DNA of 64,000 nt from JAJCZZ01 sp964569085 (GTDB taxonomy: Bacteria; Gemmatimonadota; Gemmatimonadetes; Longimicrobiales; Gaopeijiaceae), in NCBI GenBank assembly GCA_964569085.1, contig CAZMTA010000004.1, positions 62,001 through 126,000 of the forward strand. Direction: 5' to 3'. The position numbers were made by a program, and so were the translations under genes. A model generated the notes under the pieces. It made no database searches, had not been told where the DNA came from, and saw only the letters and a list, made by a program, of their open reading frames with translations. Shown piece after piece: positions 58,662 to 64,000 of this stretch; positions within the stretch are counted from its first letter, which is position 1; each line of letters opens with the position of its first letter.

Positions 58662-59252
58662 GTGAACGACCGAGAGGACGACCCCGGACCCGGCCTTCTG
58701 GAGCGCACGCCGGTCCACGAAGGACGGCTCCTGAAGCTGAGCCTGGACACGGTGCGCTTCCCCGACGGCTCCACCGGGGAGCTGGAGATGGTGCGGCATC
58801 CGGGGGCGTCGGCGATCCTCCCGGTGGTGGGGTCGCTGGACGAGCCCGACCCCGAGGTGCTGCTCCTCCGCCAGTACCGGTACGCCAGCGGGGGCTACCT
58901 CTGGGAGGTGCCGGCGGGGATGCCCGAGGGCGAGGACGAGCCCTGGGAGGCGTGCGCGGCGAGGGAGCTGGAGGAGGAGACGGGCCACCGGGCGGAAACC
59001 CTCGAGCCCCTGACCCGCATCTACACGACGCCGGGGTTCTGTGACGAGGTCATCCGCCTCTACCTGGCCTCGGGGCTCGGCGAGGGCCGGGTGAACCGGG
59101 ACGACGACGAGTTCCTGGAGGTGGAGCGGGTGCGCTTCTCCGAGGCGGTGGAGATGGTGCGGGACGGGCGGATCGTGGACTGCAAGAGCGTGGCGACCAT
59201 CCTCTACGCCCGCTGCTTCGTCCTGGGGGACCAGAGGGCCGCCGGGAGCTGA
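58662..59252 (+). CDS. Nudix hydrolase, ADP-ribose-pyrophosphatase-like
   Basis: The 196-residue product starts at GTG 58662 with GGAAGA upstream. The Nudix box is complete: 'GMPEGEDEPWEACAARELEEETGHRAE' fits G-x5-E-x7-R-E-x2-E-E-x-G. Preceding 'LRQYRYASGGYLWEVPAG' is typical of ADP-ribose and NDP-sugar pyrophosphatases. It hydrolyses nucleoside-diphosphate-X compounds for metabolite clean-up. Confidence 0.93.
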   Translation: MNDREDDPGPGLLERTPVHEGRLLKLSLDTVRFPDGSTGELEMVRHPGASAILPVVGSLDEPDPEVLLLRQYRYASGGYLWEVPAGMPEGEDEPWEACAARELEEETGHRAETLEPLTRIYTTPGFCDEVIRLYLASGLGEGRVNRDDDEFLEVERVRFSEAVEMVRDGRIVDCKSVATILYARCFVLGDQRAAGS

Positions 59253-59453
59253 GCCACCCCGGGGCGCAGGGGGGTTTGGTGTCCCTTCGGGACGGGGAAA
59301 CCGTCCTGGAAAGAGGACGCTTCGGTGCCGAAAAGGCAGAAGAAGCCCGCATTCCGGGCGGTTCGCCACTGGCACGGTGCATGCAACGTTGAAGGGGTGA
59401 ACGCGGAAGGTGCGCCACGACGGCGGACCGTCCTGCAACAGCGAGGTGACGAC

Positions 59454-60119
59454 GTGGCCAGGGCAATCGAGAAGAACCGGAACCTGACCCTCACCGAGGG
59501 CCAGAAGCAGCGCCAGAAGCTCCGCGAGATGAACGACAGCGAGGTCGTGCAGGCCTCTCTCGACGGCGACTCGCGCGCCTTCGGCGAGCTGGTGAAGCGG
59601 TACGACCAGCGCCTGCTGAACTTCGTCTACCGGACCATCGGCGATCGCGAGCGGGCCCAGGACCTGGTGCAGGAGACCTTCGTACGGGTCTACCGCCACC
59701 TCGAGCGCTTCGACCAGACCAAGAAGTTCTCGACCTGGATCTACACCATCGCCGGGAACCTGGCGAAGAACGAGCTGCGGAACCGCTCGCGGAACCCGCT
59801 CGTCCTCTTCCAGACCATCAAGAAGAACTGGGACGCGGACCATCGGCCGCTGGAGTGGGAGGACACCCACTACAAGCCCGACGACCTCTACCGGAAGCGG
59901 CACATCAAGGAGAAGGTGGACGAGGCGGTGAAGCAGCTGCCCGAGCACCACCGGATGGTCTTCGTCCTCCGCGAGCTCGAGGGGAAGACCTACGAGGAGA
60001 TCGCCGACATCACCGGAGTGAACCTGGGCACGGTGAAGAGCCGGCTGAACCGGGCGCGCAACAACTTCGCCCGGATCATCGCCCCCATGGTGGACCGCGA
60101 GGAGCCCGAGGAGCGGTAG
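59454..60119 (+). CDS. ECF-type RNA polymerase sigma factor (pair 2)
   Basis: The 221-residue product has a basic N-terminal extension ('ARAIEKNRNLTLTEGQKQRQKLREMND'). Sigma region 2 follows ('AFGELVKRYDQRLLNFVYRTIGDRERAQDLVQETFVRVYRHLERFDQTKKFSTWIYTIAGNLAKNELRNRSR'). Region 4 is at the C-terminus ('AVKQLPEHHRMVFVLRELEGKTYEEIADITGVNLGTVKSRLNRARNNFARII'). GTG 59454 was chosen because AGGTGA precedes it; an ATG at 59532 is an alternative. A zf-HC2 anti-sigma gene lies 119 bases downstream, beyond a perfect hairpin. Confidence 0.94.
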   Translation: MARAIEKNRNLTLTEGQKQRQKLREMNDSEVVQASLDGDSRAFGELVKRYDQRLLNFVYRTIGDRERAQDLVQETFVRVYRHLERFDQTKKFSTWIYTIAGNLAKNELRNRSRNPLVLFQTIKKNWDADHRPLEWEDTHYKPDDLYRKRHIKEKVDEAVKQLPEHHRMVFVLRELEGKTYEEIADITGVNLGTVKSRLNRARNNFARIIAPMVDREEPEER

Positions 60120-60160
60120 GGCCCGGCCCTCCCCCTCGGGCCGTGGCAGGAACGGTCCCC

Positions 60161-60192
60161 GCAGCCCCGCCGGATTCCTCCGGCGGGGCTGC
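60161..60192 (+). terminator. Perfect 14-bp hairpin between sigma and anti-sigma genes
   Basis: GCAGCCCCGCCGGA (60161-60174) pairs perfectly with TCCGGCGGGGCTGC (60179-60192) over loop TTCC. It has no U-tract. It could terminate or attenuate and so set the ratio of sigma to anti-sigma. Confidence 0.6.
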
Positions 60193-60238
60193 GCTCGTAG
60201 GGGGGCGAGGAGTGGAACCCCGACGGCGGAGGGACAGT

Positions 60239-60862
60239 ATGAAACGGGACGATGGGCCGGGGCGTGCCCGGCCTGGAGACCCGCGACCGTGGGATGGTCC
60301 CGCCGTCATGACTTGTGACCGCTTTCTCGAGGCCTTCACCGATCTGCGTGACGGCCGCGCAACCCCGGACCTCCGCCGCCAGGCGGAGGCCCACCTGGAG
60401 GCGTGCGCGGACTGCCGGCACTACCGGCGTGTGGTGGATCGGGGCCTCGAGGTCCTGAAGGGCGAGGAGCCCCTGGACGTCCCCGAGGACTTCGGTCCCC
60501 GGCTGCGGCACCGCCTGTACCACGTGGACGACGAGAAGGCCCTCCACCGGCACGTGAACTCCGGCGCGACGGGCACGGCCGTGCTGGGCATCGCGCTGGT
60601 GCTGGCCGCGGTGGCCTGGTCCCCGGTGCTGCGCCCCGCCGAGCCCACCGTGGAGCTCTCGCCCATCGTGGTGTCCCGCCCGCCCTCTCCCCTGGGCCTC
60701 CGCCCGGTGGGCCGGGCCATGGAGCTCCGTCCCATGAGCGCCTCCCGGACGAGCCGGGATCTCTGGGACGATGCGCACTCCCTCCTTTTCCAGTATTCTC
60801 CCGTGTCCGAGCGCTACCGCCAGCGGGCGCTGGTCCGGACGGGCGTCGACGACGACCGCTGA
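60239..60862 (+). CDS. Transmembrane anti-sigma factor with zf-HC2 domain (pair 2)
   Basis: The 207-residue product has a zinc-binding anti-sigma domain ('MTCDRFLEAFTDLRDGRATPDLRRQAEAHLEACADCRHYRRVV', with H-x3-C-x2-C). One membrane helix follows ('GTAVLGIALVLAAVAWSPVL', about residues 115-134), then a short outer tail. GGAGGG before ATG 60239 supports that start; the common family start would be ATG 60308, which has no ribosome site. The first 23 residues are therefore a lineage-specific extension. It is expected to control the sigma factor upstream. Confidence 0.85.
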   Translation: MKRDDGPGRARPGDPRPWDGPAVMTCDRFLEAFTDLRDGRATPDLRRQAEAHLEACADCRHYRRVVDRGLEVLKGEEPLDVPEDFGPRLRHRLYHVDDEKALHRHVNSGATGTAVLGIALVLAAVAWSPVLRPAEPTVELSPIVVSRPPSPLGLRPVGRAMELRPMSASRTSRDLWDDAHSLLFQYSPVSERYRQRALVRTGVDDDR

Positions 60863-60908
60863 GCCCGTCCGGAGCGGCCCGCGCTCCCAGGGATCCCCCC
60901 CGCGCCGC

Positions 60909-61907
60909 ATGAATCCACTGGACGAGATCGGCCTGTCCGACGCCCGCGGGGGTGTGTTCTATCTCCACGGCGAGGACGAGTTCAGGAAGGAGGAGGTGGC
61001 CCGCGCCCTCGTCGAGGCCCACCTGGACCCCGCCACCCGGGACTTCAACTACGACCTCCTCCGGGGCAGCGACGTCGATCCCGAGACGCTGGCCTCGGTC
61101 CTGGCCACCCCGCCCATGATGGCCGAGTGGCGCGTCGTCGTCCTCCGGGAGACGGAGCGGCTCGCCGGCTCCTCCAAGGCCCGGGACATCCTCCTGGAGG
61201 TGGCGGCGACCCCGCCGCCCGGCCTCGCCTTCGTCATGAGCTGCACCAAGCCCCAGGGCTCCCGCGCCAAGATCTACAAGGAGCTGGCCCGGACGGCCCG
61301 GAGCGTCGAGTTCAGCACCTTCACCGAGGCCGACGTGCCCGGGTGGATCATGGAGCGGGCCCGGACCCGGTTCGGAAAGGAGGTCACCGTGGAGGCCGCC
61401 CGTGCCCTGGGCGCCGCCGTGGGGACCAACCTGGGGATCCTGGACCGGGAGCTCGAGAAGCTGGCCGACTTCGTGGCCGAGGGGGCCACGATCGAGCGCT
61501 CCGACGTCGAGGCCGCCGGCACCCGCCTCCCCACCCAGGACCGGTGGGGGTGGTTCGACCTGGTGGGGGAGGGGAAGTTCGAAGAGGCGCACCGTGGGCT
61601 GGGCGTGCTCATGTCCCAGGGGGAGAGCGGGGTGGGGCTCGTCATCGGGCTCGCCACCCACTTCCTCCGTCTGGGGATCGCCGCCGAGGAGGGGGCCGCC
61701 GCCCTGGAGCGGGCCCTCCCACCCCACCAGCGCTGGCTGGCCCGCACGGTCACGGCGCAGGCGCGCCGGTGGCGCCCCGTGGAGATCGACGCGGCGCTGG
61801 AGGGCCTCCTGCGGGCGGACCGCCTCCTCAAGTCCACCCCCCTCTCCGACGAGCACCTCCTGGAGGAGTGGCTCCTGACCCTCATGGCCCGACGGGCGGT
61901 GGCATGA
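60909..61907 (+). CDS. holA: DNA polymerase III subunit delta
   Basis: The 332-residue product is the clamp-loader wrench that opens the beta clamp. It has the family start 'GGVFYLHGEDEFRKEEVARALVEAHLDP', then 'ATPPMMAEWRVVVLRETERL', the clamp-loader collar helix region, and 'GTNLGILDRELEKLADFV'. Length is normal (about 330-345). It begins 46 bases after the anti-sigma gene and overlaps the SPOR gene by ATGA, so it heads a three-gene coupled unit with no obvious shared function. Confidence 0.93.
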   Translation: MNPLDEIGLSDARGGVFYLHGEDEFRKEEVARALVEAHLDPATRDFNYDLLRGSDVDPETLASVLATPPMMAEWRVVVLRETERLAGSSKARDILLEVAATPPPGLAFVMSCTKPQGSRAKIYKELARTARSVEFSTFTEADVPGWIMERARTRFGKEVTVEAARALGAAVGTNLGILDRELEKLADFVAEGATIERSDVEAAGTRLPTQDRWGWFDLVGEGKFEEAHRGLGVLMSQGESGVGLVIGLATHFLRLGIAAEEGAAALERALPPHQRWLARTVTAQARRWRPVEIDAALEGLLRADRLLKSTPLSDEHLLEEWLLTLMARRAVA

Positions 61908-62791
61908 GGCCCCGTCGCGTGGTCCCCACCGTCCTCGCGCTCCTGGCGGCCCTGGGGCTCGGGCTTCCCGCCGCGCCGGCCGCGGCCCAGGAGCCCGCGA
62001 GCCTGGAGCGGGTCGAGGAGCTGACCCGGCTCGGCCGCACCGAGGAGGCCCGGCTGATCCTGGTGGCCTGGTGGGAGGAGGGGCGTCCCGCGGCCTCCCG
62101 CCGGGACCGGCAGCGGGGGCTCTGGCTCCGGGGCCGCCTGACCGTGGATCCGGACCAGGCCGCCCTGGACTTCCGTCGCCTCACGATCCAGTACCCCGGC
62201 GGCCCCTTCTCCGGGCGGGCGCTGTTCCGCCTGGCCCAGGGCGCCTGGGCCGTGGGCGACGGCGAGGTGGCCGACGCCTACGTCCAGCGGCTGGTGCGGG
62301 ACTACCCGGGCAGCCTGGAGGCGCGGGAGGCGCGGAGCTGGCTGGAGGCCGCGGGGCCCGCGCCCGAGCCGCCCCCCTCCCGCCTCCGGGCGGAGGACGC
62401 GACCGCCGGAGAGGAGGAGGCCGACGCCGACGGGGCGGACGCGACGGCGGACGCCGCCGGGAGCGGGGAGGCGGCCAGGGCGGACGGCGGGGTCGAGGCG
62501 TACCCCGCGCCCACCCCGGCCGGACCCGGGTCGGTCGTCGCGGCCCGCTCGTTCGCGGTCCAGCTCGGGGCCTTCGCCCAGGAGCGGCGGGCGCGGGCGC
62601 TGCGGGACCGGATGGCCGCGGAGGGCTGGGACGTGCGCCTGGTGCTGGTGGAGGGCTCGGACCTGGTGCGCGTGCGCCTGGGCCGCTTCGAGACCCTCGC
62701 CGAGGCCGAGGAGCTCCTGGAGACCGTGCAGGCCCGGGGCCTCACCGCCGCCCTGGTACGCGACGCCCACAGGGAGGAGACGGTCCGATGA
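61904..62791 (+). CDS. Secreted TPR-like + SPOR-domain protein
   Basis: The 295-residue product has a signal peptide (VLALLAALGLGLPAAPAAAQ). A helical TPR-like region lies at about residues 35-150 ('FSGRALFRLAQGAWAVGDGEVADAYVQRLVRDYPGSLEAREARSWL'), followed by an acidic/alanine linker at about 160-210. A C-terminal SPOR domain follows at about 215-285 ('FAVQLGAFAQERRARALRDRMAAEGWDVRLVLVEGSDLVRVRLGRFETLAEAEELL'). SPOR domains bind denuded septal peptidoglycan, so a role at the division site is likely. It overlaps both neighbours by ATGA. Confidence 0.9.
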   Translation: MRPRRVVPTVLALLAALGLGLPAAPAAAQEPASLERVEELTRLGRTEEARLILVAWWEEGRPAASRRDRQRGLWLRGRLTVDPDQAALDFRRLTIQYPGGPFSGRALFRLAQGAWAVGDGEVADAYVQRLVRDYPGSLEAREARSWLEAAGPAPEPPPSRLRAEDATAGEEEADADGADATADAAGSGEAARADGGVEAYPAPTPAGPGSVVAARSFAVQLGAFAQERRARALRDRMAAEGWDVRLVLVEGSDLVRVRLGRFETLAEAEELLETVQARGLTAALVRDAHREETVR

Positions 62792-63363
62792 GCGCGAGGG
62801 AGAAGCGGGAGGCCTGGCGGGTCCTGGTGGCCGAGGACAACGACGACCACGCCCTCCTCATCCAGATGGCGCTGGAGCGGGCCAGCCGTCTCCCCGTGGA
62901 GGTCGTCCGCGCCCGCAACGGCGACGAGGCGGTGGCGGCCATCCAGGACCGGGTCCCGGACCTCATCCTCCTGGACCTGAAGATGCCCGGCCGCTCGGGC
63001 CACGAGGTCCTGGAGATGGTGAAGCAGGACGACGAGTACCGCCGGATCCCGGTGGCCGTCCTGACCTCCTCGGACCGGGACGACGACATCGCCCGGAGCT
63101 ACGGGCTGGGGGGCAACCACTTCATCACCAAGCCCGAGAACCCCGCCGAGCTCGAGGAGAAGCTCCGCTCCCTCCTGAAGAACGTGGAGGAGCTGTCCTC
63201 CATCCGCCGGGGCGGCTCGGGGCAGCTCGACGCCACCGCGGTGAGCGCCGTGGACCCGGGGAGCATGGCCGTCCGCAAGGCCATGGCCTGGGGAGCCCTG
63301 GCCCTCGTGCTGGTGGCGCTGCTGGTCTTCGCCTGGGTGTCCGGAGTCCTCGGCGGGGGCTGA
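62788..63363 (+). CDS. Membrane-tethered receiver-domain protein
   Basis: The 191-residue product is a CheY-like receiver (about residues 10-135): acidic pair Glu16-Asp17, phosphoacceptor Asp63 in 'LILLDLKMPG', the conserved Thr-Ser switch in 'VLTSSDRDDD' and Lys115 in 'FITKPENP'. The tail contains a linker and one hydrophobic helix (about 167-187, 'WGALALVLVALLVFAWVSGVL'), so the receiver would be anchored in the membrane by its C-terminus. There is no DNA-binding or enzymatic output domain. No histidine kinase is nearby. It overlaps the SPOR gene by ATGA. Confidence 0.92.
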   Translation: MSAREKREAWRVLVAEDNDDHALLIQMALERASRLPVEVVRARNGDEAVAAIQDRVPDLILLDLKMPGRSGHEVLEMVKQDDEYRRIPVAVLTSSDRDDDIARSYGLGGNHFITKPENPAELEEKLRSLLKNVEELSSIRRGGSGQLDATAVSAVDPGSMAVRKAMAWGALALVLVALLVFAWVSGVLGGG

Positions 63364-63372
63364 GGGCGCCGG

Positions 63373-64000
63373 TCACACCTCGGCGACGTGCACGAGCGCG
63401 TCGCCCAGGTTCACCAGCGGGTTCACCGTGTGGCCCAGGATGATGCCCCCGCGGCGGATCTTCACCGGGGCGCCCTTCCGCCCGGTGGGATCCGCGATGA
63501 TCCCCAGGCGGGTGCCGGCGCCCACCCGCTGACCCAGCTCGACCTCCAGCCGGAAGATCCCGCCCCGGGACGCCCGCACCCAGCGCGTGTTGCGGGCCTC
63601 CTGGGGCGGCTGCTCGGGGCCCGCCGGGGCGTCCTCGACCATCCCCAGCTCCCGGAGGACCCGGAGCGTCCCCGGGACGCCGGCCTCGACGGCGCGGGGG
63701 CTGAAGCGCCGCGGCTCGCCCCCCTCGAAGAGGAGGACCCGCTTCTGCTTCCGCAGCACCGCGTGCCGGAGGGTCCCCTTCTGGGGGCGGGAGTGGACCA
63801 CCACCGGGGCGCCGAACGCCTCGGCCAGGCGACGGGTCTCCTCGTCGTCCATGTTCCCCCGGATCTGGGGGAGGTTGGTACGGTCGTCCGAGCCGGCGTG
63901 GAAGTCGATGCCGAAGGAGCAGCGCGCCACCACCTCGTCCATGAAGAGGCGGGCCAGGCGCGCGGCCAGCGAGCCCGAGCGCGAGCCGGGGAAGGAGCGG
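63373..64000 (-). CDS. AstE/AspA-like metallo-deacylase, N-terminus outside the window
   Basis: The frame is open from the right edge to a stop at 63373 and gives 208 visible residues. Before the first internal Met the reading is 'RSFPGSRSGSLAARLARLF', matching the 'NRxFPG' segment of succinylglutamate desuccinylase/aspartoacylase-like proteins. 'CSFGIDFHAGSDDRTNLPQIRG' then carries the third zinc His. 'TLRHAVLRKQKRVLLFEGGEP' and the beta-domain 'GGIFRLEVELGQRVGAGTRLGII' follow. The HxxE motif lies off the window. It converges with the receiver gene at nine bases and is a distant relative of the gene at 45798. Confidence 0.87.
   Translation of the reverse strand, partial: RSFPGSRSGSLAARLARLFMDEVVARCSFGIDFHAGSDDRTNLPQIRGNMDDEETRRLAEAFGAPVVVHSRPQKGTLRHAVLRKQKRVLLFEGGEPRRFSPRAVEAGVPGTLRVLRELGMVEDAPAGPEQPPQEARNTRWVRASRGGIFRLEVELGQRVGAGTRLGIIADPTGRKGAPVKIRRGGIILGHTVNPLVNLGDALVHVAEV

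Overview
The window looks like a chromosome segment of a high-GC, Gram-negative, aerobic heterotroph, most likely Gemmatimonadota or a close relative. This is inferred from gene content, because no 16S rRNA or other phylogenetic marker was compared. The clues are a SusC/SusD-type outer-membrane pair in a roughly 70 % GC genome, a DUF1592-type cytochrome / DUF1552 / ankyrin cassette, an ADOP-type FtsX permease, paralogous N-acyl-D-amino-acid deacylases, many secreted metallopeptidases and frequent ATGA/GTGA gene overlaps. No phage, plasmid, CRISPR or insertion-sequence genes were seen.

Layout. 1-6.1 kb: the tail of a SusD-like gene, a di-haem cytochrome, small lipoproteins, a TonB-plug protein without a barrel and a phytoene-desaturase-like flavoprotein. 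6.1-6.8 kb: RNase P RNA and tRNA-Arg(CCG). 7.3-11.8 kb: a complete SusC-SusD operon. 12-21.4 kb: a sulfocyanin-like cupredoxin, argJ, an amidohydrolase, an MltF-like lytic transglycosylase, two tandem cysteine-rich small proteins and a creatininase-MarR-SnoaL group with an AT-rich palindrome. 21.7-27.6 kb: the cytochrome/DUF1552/ankyrin cassette. 27.6-28.36 kb: a gene-free segment with two inverted copies of a structured element of about 150 bp whose stems differ by compensatory changes. This is the most unusual feature of the window.

28.4-36.5 kb: TerC, an ADOP permease, a MarR/SRPBCC/DUF3052 operon with its own palindromic operator, an ECF sigma/anti-sigma/DUF4097 operon and an ABC ATPase. 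36.7-47.7 kb: M14 and M28 peptidases, a saccharopine-dehydrogenase-like protein with a probable CTG start, a Glu/Leu dehydrogenase, a nitroreductase of iodotyrosine-deiodinase type, a glutamate-cysteine-ligase-like protein fused to CBS domains, an AstE-like deacylase and an HMCES/YedK protein. 47.7-53.2 kb (minus strand): MscS channel plus AAA ATPase, and aminotransferase plus D-aminoacylase. 53.4-63.4 kb: gpmI-TPR, an M16 peptidase pair plus Nudix, a second sigma/anti-sigma pair, and holA-SPOR-receiver. The right edge cuts an AstE-like gene.

Taken together, the genes suggest import of polymers or peptides through SusCD, processing by secreted peptidases, D-aminoacylases and deacylases, amino-acid catabolism, and regulation by two ECF systems and two MarR proteins. 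Many intergenic spaces carry perfect GC-rich hairpins without U-tracts. Four of these share an ACGAA foot and may be the local form of transcription terminator.
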